DNA of 64,000 nt from Prosapia bicincta (Eukaryota > Arthropoda > Insecta > Hemiptera > Cercopidae): contig JBAIZL010000005.1 in the NCBI GenBank assembly GCA_036971475.1, forward strand, positions 177,710,386-177,774,385, given 5' to 3'. This document shows positions 50,196 to 60,668 of this stretch, one piece after another. The translations under genes and the position numbers were made by a program. The notes beneath the pieces are model-generated. The model searched no databases. It saw only the letters and a list, made by a program, of their open reading frames with translations, and was not told where the DNA came from. How positions within the stretch are numbered: the first letter of the stretch is position 1; the number at the start of each line of letters is the position of its first letter.

Positions 50196-50595
50196 ATGTA
50201 ATCATCTTGAATTCACTGATTAAACTATAATTAAAAGCTACTTAACCAAGTGGATACGTAATGGGCGTACTTGCTGACGCATTTCGAAACAATCATTCCT
50301 TTTACGAAGCAAAGCCTCAAAAACAGCATCAAACAATTTTTACGCTAAAAAAGACCAACTTAACCACACCCTATACAAATTACACCAAACCCACATAACA
50401 ATGCTACACCACACGGAACTTGAAGAAATAATTCAATACACTAACAACTATATACACAATCAACTACAATTTATTAGAAACAAGCAAAAACTAAAGCTAC
50501 ACAACCTCGCAACACTAAACAATATCATCATCTACACCGACCACCAATTTCACCTGCGCACCATTAACACCACAAGTCACTCTACTCGTTCTTAA
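50196..50595 (+). mobile_element. Penelope-like element fragment: inverted terminal segment plus start of coding
   Basis: 50196-50318 matches the left side of the insertion at 54394-54641 (GTAATCATCTTGAATTCACT, CTTGCTGACGC, CCTTTTACGAAGCAAAGCCT). Directly after it, an A/C-rich frame reads FYAKKDQLNHTLYKLHQTHI, TMLHHTELEEIIQYTNNYIH, NQLQFIRNKQKLKLHNLATL, ending at 50595. The LYKLH.. / ..LHNLATL pattern resembles the N-terminal region of Penelope-like proteins. The RT and GIY-YIG endonuclease are absent. Confidence 0.6.
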
Positions 50596-52247
50596 AATAG
50601 AAGCAGAAATAAACGGTTCCAAGTGATTGTTTTTGTAATTACGTCCATGCTAAGTCAAAAAACATCGTAGGAGTTGATAATCAGACTTTTTGGAATATTA
50701 CATTATTGTAATAAGATTCTTCTACTTCCATAATTGGTGAGGCTTTGTTGGAAGGAAACCATTTACACATTTCTACAAATGTATACATTTTCTAAAAGTA
50801 CAATTTTTTTTAAAAAAGTACACAATTTTTTATAAAGAATGCCAGAAGGCTTTATTATTCCATTCGCCAGTTTTATAAACATTTCAAAAAGGGGTTTCTT
50901 AAATTTTTATTCTAAAATAACATCATTTTACATTTTTCCTCACATTTATAGATGAAAAATGTTTTTAATAAACCGTGATAAAGGAAAAAATGTGTTTCTT
51001 TTTTTCAAATTAAATTTTTTAAATTCATTCAAATACGGTTTTGGATTCCTTCTGATCTTAATTTTTATCAATTTCTGTCTCTTGTAAAAAACCAATTTAT
51101 GGAAAATTAACTATTGATCTTGTTTAAATTATTTATTATGAAAAAAACCATTTTTTATTAATTTAAAATATATATATGGTAATCAAATAGGTAACAATTT
51201 ATATGTGATTTTGCAGAATATTATTTTGTCTATTTCTTAAATTACTTTATGGGTTTTACACAATTATTATTATTTTTTTTTAATTTACGGAGTTGCTGAG
51301 AGTTTGTCAGTTTTCTCTATAAAAATCTGTTTTGAATCCACATATATCATTTGGTTTTTGTGTGATTTTTTGTTTTGTTTGGTGTGTTTTGTTGTGGAAT
51401 TTTAGAATACTTATCAGTCAAAAATAAAACTGTGTAAAATTTGTCTCATATACCTGTTAATAAAAATACTTATTTTAAGAAATATTTGATAACACTTTTT
51501 AAAATATATAAATCTTAATTCCTAGTGATTTGAAATCATTGTCAGAAATTTTGTACTTGTTTACATACCTTTTTCATATTGTTAGGAGAAAAGATTTTAT
51601 TTTGTTGTGAAATTAATTCTTTTTCTCAACTTATTTATGGCAGATTTACACAAATGTGTTAGGACATGTTTCACTCATATGTCGGTATTATTTAGCCATT
51701 TTCTATAAAATGTCAAGTTAACAAATTGTCTTTATTAAAAATTAAAAGGTTTTTAGGAGAAGTTTTGATACCGTAATTTTTAAATTTAATGTAACTTCAG
51801 TTTAAAGATCAAATAAAACATAAGATTTTACATCTTAAAATTCTTAAAGGTAAATGTTTGTTTACAGGATTCTACCTAGTATCAAAAATTATTTAAAGTA
51901 ATGTAACTAAACTAGGTTCTTAATGTTTATTTCAAGTCGTTTAGAAGATAATTTTTTTGTTTTTATAATTGAAAGATTGGTTTGTTAACGATTTCATTTG
52001 TACAAATTTTGTAATAGAGCATTGCAAGTATGTGCAATACTTTTATGCAAAGTGAAATTCTGTGAGGTTTTGTAAGCTTGCTGCCTTTCACTAGAGTATA
52101 AATTGGTGATATTAATAAATGTTTTCGAATATTAGAAAAAATTCTTTTGCTCTCATTAACAAACAAAGTACAGAGGTGCATGGTGCTTGGCTGATTGTTG
52201 TTGGTTTTTTTTAATATTAACGGTTTGTGGGTTGGTGGGGGTTGTAG
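50596..52247. other. Intron between alternative exons, last part
   Basis: AT-rich, T-rich runs near 51250-51400; no other feature before the acceptor of alternative exon version 2. A GT-rich stretch (GGTTTGTGGGTTGGTGGGG) lies immediately upstream of that acceptor instead of a pyrimidine tract. Confidence 0.5.
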
Positions 52248-52428
52248 ATTTGGATGTGTGGTGGTGTCCTTGAGATCGCTACTTGTTCTCATGTGGGACA
52301 TGTTTTCCGCAAGTCCACCCCATACAGTTTTCCTGGGGGAACATCTAAAGTTGTGAACCACAACAATGCTCGGCTGGCTGAGGTCTGGCTTGATGATTGG
52401 AAACATTTTTACTACAGTATAAATCCAG
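52248..52428 (+). CDS. GALNT: GalNAc-transferase alternative exon, version 2 (catalytic loop)
   Basis: Acceptor GGGGGTTGTAG, donor GTCAGA. 181 bp, same phases as 45218-45398. It reads [60 protein letters not shown], then G. The metal-binding His and the following FR are kept, so it should be catalytically competent. Differences from version 1 cluster in EIAT/EIIP, RKST/REKS, the GT/GV after FPGG, and [24 protein letters not shown] resembles the GALNT1/13 form. The Met in WMCGG, where Gln is usual, is noteworthy. The codons are clean with no stop or frameshift, which argues against a dead duplicate. Confidence 0.95.
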
Positions 52429-54341
52429 GTCAGATTATATTGCTTTATGAACAACAAAATACTGCACACGTTACTAGAAAGCACTTTTATTATGTAATGT
52501 ATTGTAAGTATGTTTAAATAGTATGTGTTTAAAAAATATGTTTTATTTAATCTTTTTTGATATCTTTTATGTTATTTGGGAAGGGGAGTGTGTTTCACTA
52601 CAAGTTAATAAAAAATATAGTAACATTTTAATGATTTTAGATTCTTTCTTAATTTTGCCTGGAATTAAAATGCTGGTATAACTGCTTTATTAACACCATT
52701 TTGTTTTAATACCACTTTATAAATACATTTGTAATAAATGTTTGTATATAAGAAGTTCTATATTTGCATGGAAGAGTTTACATTTTATTTAGTAAATACA
52801 ATTATTTAGAACTGAATCATAACTACAATTTGTTTTTCATAGTGTTTTAGTTGTTAGATAGAATTAAAACTATAAACAATTAGTGTTGTTTGAATGATTC
52901 AGTTAATGTGATTTTCGTCAAGTTGTAACAAGTTATTAGTTTAAATGGAGGCTTTATAGATTAGCCACTGCATGTTTAAACTGTCTTGCAATCGTACATC
53001 AGATACAGAAATCCAATGGAATCATTTTTATCAAGGACGTAAATGCATAATGGTGATTGTAAAGGATTTATAAGATTAATATAGATATTGTAAATTAGAA
53101 CAGTCTTTTAATTTTGGGAAAATGACAGCAGCAATCCTAAAATACCATTCCATAGTGTATTTCAGTTTAAATAAAATGCTTAGATAACATTATGTTTTTA
53201 TTGCTTGAAATAATTATTCACCATATAGAAATAGTTTGTATAAATCGGTCACAAATTTACCACAAGCTGTTCAACTTACTCAAGTTTGGTATAACAAATT
53301 GTACTTGTTTGTGTAACAAATTAATCTCAGTTAACACAGCAAATTTTCTTTATGTCCAATTTTTATTTCTAAACATTGACCAATACACTGGATTTGTGTG
53401 AAACATGTCTACTGAAAATATCCTGTCAGTGGTTTTAATGGATTTTAGTTTAAAAAATATTTTTTGAGCATAATAATACTTTTTACTTATATTTTAAAGT
53501 GTTTCAAATAATAAGATGCTCAGTCTGGTAATAACTTGCAAATTTCACAAAAACAAGTAAAATTTATTGAAATACAATACTATATAAATATTAATACCAC
53601 TTACAATATAGGTCTATAGTAAAATTGTAATCTAATGTTAGGGTGCATAAAATTGCAAGCAGTAAAAAGTATATGTGATAAGTTTCTGCTTTTTGTAACA
53701 TGCCATTTTCTATTTGTTTGTACCTTCATTTTCGACAGGATTAGTTTATTAGTTGAGTTTCAGAAGAATGTTTTTTTAAAGTGTTTATATTCCTGGCCAT
53801 TGGCTTTATAGCTCTAGAATTCATCTATGTATGTTCTTTCAGTAATACCCTATTCTATTACCTGGTATTAATTCTTTTATTGGAGTTGAGAATGGTAGGT
53901 AGTTATACTAATTTTCAAGTAGCTGGACATAATATTCGTTGAAAAATAGCTATAGGTTTCAAAATTCTGTCTTAAACAGTTTTTTGTTTAGGTTAGTTTG
54001 TTTTACTCAAAGTTTAATTTTAACATTTTGGCATGTCTTTCTTAAGACATAATGAATTAGCAAACAGATCAGTAGCCTTAGTTATGTATTAAATCACTAC
54101 GATTCTTGAGGTTTTTATTTTCCATAAAAGTAGGCAAAACGTTTATGTTTGAATTAAACAAATTAATTACTTACCAAACTTATGTAAATTTATAAAAACT
54201 TTACTAAGCGTTCATTGCTTATGTTGGCTGTTTAAAAACGTAGTTGAGCTAGGCAGCAGTAGAGTTTTTCTATAATGTGATCAAAAAGTGCATGTGACTT
54301 TTATTGGTTTTTTCATTTAATGTGGTTCGTGTTTTGGTATA
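52429..54341. other. Intron, no gene
   Basis: AT-rich, no feature recognised. Confidence 0.5.
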
Positions 54342-54393
54342 CAGGTCAAATCCCATTATAATGAATACCATTATAACAAAATTTTCAGTTTAA

Positions 54394-54641
54394 AGATGAT
54401 TGGTGTAATCATCTTGAATTCACTGATTAAACTATAATTAAAAATTACTAAGGGAATACCTAGGGCTTACTTGCTGACGCGTTTCAAAACAATCTTTCCT
54501 TTTACAAAGCAAAGCCTCTACTGCTTTAGTTACTACTATGAAGCAGTAGAGGCTTTGCTTCGTAAAAGAAACGATTGTTTCGAAACACATCAGCAAGTAA
54601 GCCTTATGTATTCACTAAGTTAAGTAACTTTTATCTATAGT
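54394..54641. mobile_element. Penelope-type inverted terminal-repeat insertion nested in Tigger
   Basis: Flanked by a perfect 13-bp target duplication ATTTTCAGTTTAA (54381-54393 and 54642-54654). Arms 54437-54525 and 54542-54634 are inverted repeats (CTTACTTGCTGACGC... against ...CATCAGCAAGTAAG) around a 16-bp spacer. The arm matches 50196-50318. Head-to-head terminal segments of this sort are common in truncated Penelope-like insertions. On the minus strand of each arm, GAAACGCGTC(A) follows a GCTTTGCTTCG stem that can pair with AGCAAGTAAGC. Confidence 0.78.
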
Positions 54642-54939
54642 ATTTTCAGTTTAACGAATTTTCTATTGTGTTTTGTTTGGCTTGGTATACGAATAGAGCA
54701 AATCCTGTTTTAACAAAACCGTAATACATATATTTCAGTATAGCAATATATTTTTAAAAACATAATTATAGTTTCTGAAAGGTCTTGTTTATGGCCATAT
54801 ATGAAAGGATAAATTACTCACAATCTGAATCATTGTAAAATGTTGTACAGTACACTACTGTATACAGTTTGTGTGCAGTAGTTTCAAGTGTCTGTAGTGT
54901 ACTTAATTTAATGAATCAGTTCATAATGGAAAAAAAAGG

Positions 54940-56243
54940 ATGAAAAGACATCAGTTAATGATCAAAGACAAACTTGACCGTAGATAGAAAAGAGGTGTGA
55001 CTTGCATCATGCGTCGCCTAAAAACAATTCACAGATGCATTACATGATAATTTGTACAAGACAATTTATTGTTGTCAGGTCTAACAATGTGTCAGTTTAT
55101 GAACAATTAATATGAGAAATGATTTTGGACATTTCAAAATTACTTAACTTGGCTGTGAAGAGTTTCAAGCTAGAGTCAAATGGGTTAATTGATTGCACGA
55201 AAGACATGGAATAACTTGTAAGGCGATTTTTTGAGAAGAATTAGCTTTTGCTATCAATAACGCTAACGAATGGAGAACAGAAACCATTCAAAAAGTTGTC
55301 ATTGAGCACAGCCAGGAAAATATTTTTAAAGCCAACAAAACAGGCATATTTTATCAACTGTTGTCGTATCATACACTAGCTGCTAAAGGGGAATCATGCA
55401 AAGGTGGGAAGAAATCTAAATTTTGTGTTGTACCCTTATTTCCATGATGCAAATGGAACCAAAAAACTGAAGCCATTGATCATCGGCATGTTAAAAATAA
55501 AACTCCTTTCCATGTACTTATAGTGAAAACATATCTGCTTGGATGACAATATCTACTTTCAATGAATAGTTGGTGCAGTTGGACATAAAAATGAAATTTT
55601 TTAAAAATTCATTTCACATATCTGTATTTTTTCCTTACTATCACTCATCTGGAGACCATATGATCTGTTTAGGTTGCAGAATTCTTTTACCTCGGAAAAT
55701 TCTACTGAATCTAGATTGGAATACTGACAATAATATTAACGTGAGAGATGCCTGGGACATGGTTACATCTTTGTGGTGGCCGGTAAAAGATTTTAAAATC
55801 TTAAATTGCTGGAAAAGATTTTCAAATTAACCAGACAATAATCTGAAACTGAAAAATGTGTTGGAAAAAAGAGACTAAATTGTGGAATGCTGTTGTTTCT
55901 ACATTAAACATTTGTACGAATTTGGGAACATTTGATGAAGGTCAGTGTGGATAACATTTTGCTGATGAGATGTGAACCGAGTAAGAGTGAAAATGTAAAG
56001 GGAGCCGTATCAGCTTTTACGTCAATTGTCTGCAATTCAGGTAGCAGTGAAAGTAGAGATGAAGAAACTTCTGAAAAGGAAAAGTTGTTTGCAGAAGTAA
56101 ATGAAGGTTTAGATATCATTCACTCATATCTAACTACTCTACATGATGTTCGAGTTACTACTTATCAAAATTTTGATTCTGTTAAGCAATTCATTTTAAT
56201 GAAGAAACAACAAAATTTGCAGAAAAAAATAACAGATTTTTAA
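54940..56243 (+). pseudogene. Tigger transposase relic
   Basis: Blocks: FQARVKWVN and HERHGITCKAIF (second HTH), VIEHSQENIFKANKTGIFYQ then LLSYHTLAAKGESCKGGKKS and KFCVVP (the first catalytic Asp of ADETG reads Asn: ANKTG), ANGTKKLKPLIIGML, and an acidic C-terminus 55932-56243 ending NLQKKITDF. Stops and frame breaks throughout, so inactive. The second and third Asp blocks were not recognised. Confidence 0.8.
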
Positions 56244-56280
56244 AAATCAAATCTTCAAGTCAAGTTCATATTTTAAATAA

Positions 56281-57305
56281 AACATTTGTTTTTTCCTCAT
56301 TGTTTTATACTTTACTACATAATAGTATCTACCGTATCAGAGTTAACTCTTATACAAAACTAAACTAAATATAAAATAAAGGTAAAAAAAACATTTTTTT
56401 GCCATTATTACAATCAGAACTAAAATGTTATGGGTTTTAAACAAAAATCTCTGCTATTCTTCAGACACGATTGCTTTATTCTCCTTTTGTGTGAGAATTG
56501 ACATCAATTAATTCCCATGTTCAAATAATTTAATTTTTTTTTAATCTTGGGAATATATAATTAAAAGTTTTATAAAATTTGTATCACATTTAGAACCTTT
56601 GTATTATTTAAAAACATTTATGTAAAAGAGACTTGTGGTTTTTGGGTAATCATGTTTTATAGAAATTAAATTCTCACTAACTCATGATACCAAAATTATT
56701 TTAAAGATTGAAATGGCAATTTTGTGACATCATTTTACTTGAACACTCTTTTGTATGCATGTTAAGCGCCATTACAACATATCGTATCTTGCATCTTCTT
56801 TTTACAGATGTTACAGATCTCCTTTTATGAAATGTAACTCCTTTTTACATCTTATGATTTGGGAGGAGATAGATTTCACTAATTTTTTACAAATTAATTA
56901 AAATCCTAATTTTTTAAATTTTCTTCAAGTCCACACACATCCAAATTATACAATTCATATCTTTGTATACTGGAATTTACTAGCAGATAATTAGTTCAAA
57001 CTGTACATTTTTCACTTTTCTTTATTTTAAAAATTCTATATAATTTATTTGAATAGTGAAAATGTTGAAATGGGTCAAGTCAGTTTGACCTTTTCAAGAT
57101 GTTAGTGTTTAGCATTAAAATATAACATAATTCTTTTTTTTTTAATTTTGTCTTGGGAATAAAAATGGTGTTTTAGTTTTAAATAAACTAATGAAAGCAT
57201 GTTTTTCTTATTATTAGATTTAATCTGGTTATATAAACACTTTAATTCAAAAATTGTTATTCAAGTATTGTTCTTTTATATATTATTAAACATCTTATTG
57301 TAAAG
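56281..57305. other. Intron, no gene
   Basis: AT-rich, no feature recognised. Confidence 0.5.
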
Positions 57306-57445
57306 GTGCTGCTAATGTGGATGTTGGCGATGTTACGGAACGCAAAGCGTTGAGACATAGGTTGAAGTGCAAGAGTTTTCGTTGGTATTTGGAAAATATT
57401 TACCCAGAGTCACAAATGCCACTTGATTATTACTATCTAGGCGAG
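57306..57445 (+). CDS. GALNT: GalNAc-transferase exon: end of catalytic domain and linker
   Basis: Acceptor TTATTGTAAAG, donor GTAACT. The first two bases complete the Gly codon of either alternative exon. It reads AANVDVGDVTERKALRHRLK then CKSFRWYLENIYPESQMPLD and YYYLGE. DVTERKALRHRLKCKSFRWY is the conserved C-terminal block of the catalytic domain, followed by the short linker to the lectin domain. Ends in phase 0. Confidence 0.95.
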
Positions 57446-60389
57446 GTAACTAAAATTATTTATTTCTCTTACTATTTGTTCGTTAGTTGAATTTTTTAAA
57501 GAGAAAAAATATTTCTTTTATCTTATTAGCTGAAATGTTATGAAGAAAATGTTATGAAAAAGTGTCATATCTTTAAAAAAGCAAACTAATAATATCAAAA
57601 TTTGTCAAAAAAAAAAAAATCAAAGAAAAAAAAAGTGGTTAGGAGAGATTGAATAAACCATGTAAAAATAAAAGGGATCTGACTTGAGATTAGTTGAAAG
57701 AATTTTTAGATATATCTAGCTTAAGGATTTTAGCATCTGTCTTAGAAATTGTAGGTATTTGAAGAAACTACAGCAAATATTTAAGTAACATCTTAAATTG
57801 TAAGTTATAAGGTGAAGTGTTAATTGGAATGTCAATTAGCAAGATGTTATATGACAATTTTTTATTGACAGAGCATTAGGTTTTGCAGTTTATTAGTGTT
57901 GTTATACTTTTGTATTTTGTAATATACAATTTACAAAGGTGTTACTTTAATATATGTAACAATTAAATACAGAGGATTCCAGTTTATCGGTTAATTAATT
58001 GAACCAAAATTTTAAAATCAAAAGCAAATAAATGTTATACACAAATAATTGGTTGAAAAAACCACTTACTTGGTCGAATATTTTTCTTTTTTTTTGTAGT
58101 TTATATAATGTTCTGAATATGTGTACTATTATACAATACATACTGAATATATTCAGTAAAAGAAACATCTACTATAGAACATAGAATAGGCTCTACATTC
58201 TCACTTTTGAAATGTGATTAGAACCCTTCACATTAATGAAGTGAGACTACAGCTGTTAGCTACCAAATATCACTCGGGTCACTAAAAGTGGCAACTCAAA
58301 CATAAACATTTTATATACTTCCCTTAGGGTTATAGGGTGTTAACTTGTCACTATCAGACTTGATTAATTGTTTTTAAATACACCAGGTTTGTTAATAAAA
58401 CACATCTTTACTTTCACAAGTACTTTAGATTCCATATAGTGAACACTGTATTTTAGAGATATCATATTTATCCTGTCTTACTACTTTGAAAGCGCATATT
58501 TCTTAGAAACATATGTGAAAATGACAAAAATCGACGTTACCAGCAGTTTAATAAATATTCCTTTATTTTCAAGAATTTTATAGAATAAGGCATTTAATCG
58601 CCAAATAATGGCAGTCCTATTACCCAGAATCTACTCTATTTGACTCGAGAGTTTATATCAATAGCATGTATAAATTCTTTACTTGTTGCAGCAACTAAAA
58701 ATTACATTTAAGGTATAAAATTTTAAAAATTTGAGAGGATGTGGGGGAAAATTATTTTAAAAACTCAATAATATCTGTTATGCAACAGCTCCAAGTTTTT
58801 TTGATACTATTGGCAAAACTCAAACAAACTCTATCAGCAGTGTATCCACTGGAATTTTAAACTGTTACCTAGTCCAGTTGTGGAATCAACAACCTAATCC
58901 CAGAAGGGTAGATAGAGAACCTATGAACTAAGTACAGAAGTTCAAATTTCCTTAATCTTGTTTATGAAAATTAAAAAATTGAAATTACTTCCAAATTGAC
59001 AGAAATTAAAAAAATATATCTGGGTTATTTTAAAATATAAGTTTCTTCCAAAACTGATTATGAAATATTAACAAGAGAAGTTGTAAATTTTTCATATCAC
59101 AATACAACACTTTAATTTTATTTTTTTTTCAATAAGGATATTATTGTCTAAAACAAGTTATAACTTACAACCAAAAGTAAAATAAAATTAAACAATTAAA
59201 AGGAAACAAATATAATTACCACAGAAAGTACCAAAATGGATATTCTTGAAATAAAGAATAATTTTATAAGAAACAAACAAAAAGTATGAAATTGATAAGT
59301 ATGTTTAAATGATGTAAAAAGGCGATTTCAGTTATTGATCTTGTTATTGTCCCTTTACAGTACCATTCATCCTTTTTGAAGATGAACAAGAAAAGTTCAC
59401 CTTTCTTGTATTTCACAGATGAACAAGAAAAGTTCATCAGTCACATAATTTTATGCTTAATTATGATAGTAGCTCTACAAAATGAGCAAATTGTGGATCG
59501 TCATTTTTCACCAGAAAAATATAGGTCAACATAAAGTGTCCAGTGCAAAGACAAGTAATTATTTTGATAGAGTAGGGTACACAGTAAGGCAGAATCTTTC
59601 ACATTTTGAGGCTCAATAGTGACAGAATACAAGCATCAGCTTCTAGACTATAATTGCATGCTCTTTATTCTTCTTTCTCCCTCCAGCACTATAGACTGTA
59701 AGAGTTAAAGGTCTTTTATCTACACAATTCCAGTGAAGTCTTGAAGCCCACTTCAAGAAAAAGTTAATGCACTTCGTTCTCAAAAATAGATCCCTCAATA
59801 ATGTGTATAATGATTTGGCTATGAGACAAACTTCAACTACATAAACACAAATATATGTTACATATCTGTTGGTGACAGTATCATGATTACATGTAGATTG
59901 TAATACACTGTTCTATATTTTATCCAAGAAGAAAAATCTTCATTTTTTACTTTATATAAAATATTAGATCCCATGACACAGTAAAGCATAATATTTTTTG
60001 GTTTCTTTAGCTACGTAATCTGAAAATTCATAATTTGACTTTGAAAGAGACTACCGAGTGTTGAGTTCCATTAACATTGTATGTTTATTAGGGGGTTTTA
60101 TTCTAACCAAACTTTTTTGAAGCCATCTATCTTTATTACAAATGCTTAAATTAGTCCAAAAGTAATTAAAGACTGTTCATATTTTGTTTTAATATTGGAA
60201 AATATCTTACTTATTTTAATCTATTCTTGTTGCATAACAGTTAGTAAATTAAAATGTTTTGTTTACTCTAACGTTATAATTTATATCTTTATTGGTTGCA
60301 TTCACTCTGTTTAACAAAATGTAACAATTTTGTATAATTTCCTTTCAATTTTATTTTAAAATTGTTTATCTTTTTTTATAATGTTTTAG
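57446..60389. other. Intron, no gene
   Basis: AT-rich; a short direct repeat AGATGAACAAGAAAAGTTCA at 59380-59399 and 59418-59437 (38-bp period). Nothing else recognised. Confidence 0.5.
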
Positions 60390-60488
60390 GTGAGGAATGC
60401 AGAGACACACAACTGTCTTGATACTCTCAGTAGAAAAAGTGGTGAAAATGTTGGTATGAACTACTGTCATGGTTTAGGAGGAAACCAA
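60390..60488 (+). CDS. GALNT: GalNAc-transferase exon: first ricin-type lectin repeat
   Basis: Acceptor TAATGTTTTAG, donor GTAAGT. 33 codons, phase 0 at both ends: VRNAETHNCLDTLSRKSGEN then VGMNYCHGLGGNQ. NCLD is the CLD motif and GGNQ is the start of the QxW-like element of the alpha repeat of a ricin B-type lectin domain, which binds GalNAc already on glycopeptides and steers the catalytic site. The following intron holds a 56-bp minisatellite array; the next lectin exon was not found before the window end. Confidence 0.94.
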
Positions 60489-60600
60489 GTAAGTATTATT
60501 ATTTTTTTAAAATCTACTTTGTTAGTATTAGTTATGAAATGTTTTGAATTAAATTATGAGTAAGATGATTTTGTATTTAAATATGTTTGTGGTTTGTATA

Positions 60601-60660
60601 CAGTGTAGTTTCTTTAATCTGACTATTGCAACTCGGATCCGTTCACACTGAAATACTTTC
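60601..60660 (+). mobile_element. Possible solo Tigger/pogo-like terminus
   Basis: TA at 60599-60600 then CAGTGTAGTTTCTTTAATCT, GACTATTGCAACTCGGATCC: resembles the left end at 18391 (CAGTATAGTCTCACTAATCC). No opposite end was found; the minisatellite begins about 10 bp further on. Confidence 0.4.
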
Positions 60661-60668
60661 AAGTTAAC

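Larger units (their letters stand above)
54342..56280 (+). mobile_element. Degenerate Tigger element, right end not found
   Basis: TA then CAGGTCAAATCCCATTATAA at 54342, a typical Tigger-like 5' end. A second diverged version of the end (CAAATCCTGTTTTAACAAAAC) lies at 54700. The matching right end was not recognised, so 56280 is only the end of coding similarity plus a short tail. A Penelope-related insertion sits at 54394-54641. Confidence 0.75.
6658..60488 (+). other. GALNT: Polypeptide GalNAc-transferase gene (partial), eight visible exons
   Basis: Span of the one host gene recognised. GT27 GalNAc-transferases move GalNAc from UDP-GalNAc to Ser/Thr of proteins in the Golgi lumen, starting mucin-type O-glycosylation. 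Visible exons total 167, 208, 111, 178, 181 (either of two alternatives), 140 and 99 bp, giving one base of a split codon plus 361 codons with no frame conflict. Introns are about 5.0, 9.6, 5.2, 18.2, 6.8 (between the alternative exons), 4.9 and 2.9 kb, and all are transposon-rich. The sequence reads most like the GALNT1/13 type ([11 protein letters not shown] in one alternative, then RHRLKCKSF, WYLENIYPES, CHGLGGNQ), but subfamily assignment from memory is tentative. The first exons (tail, transmembrane anchor, stem) and the end of the lectin domain were not found and probably lie outside. Confidence 0.93.

Noticed and set aside
45399..52247. A third alternative version of the catalytic-loop exon.
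   Set aside because: No further [13 protein letters not shown] coding was seen on reading the introns around the pair, though a translated search would be more certain.
51963..52484. 173-codon minus-strand ORF.
   Set aside because: Antisense shadow of alternative exon version 2 and its AC/GT-rich flank; no recognised domain.
52254..52517. 87-codon ORF starting at the Met of WMCGG.
   Set aside because: It is the alternative exon read through its donor into the intron; the spliced exon explains it better.
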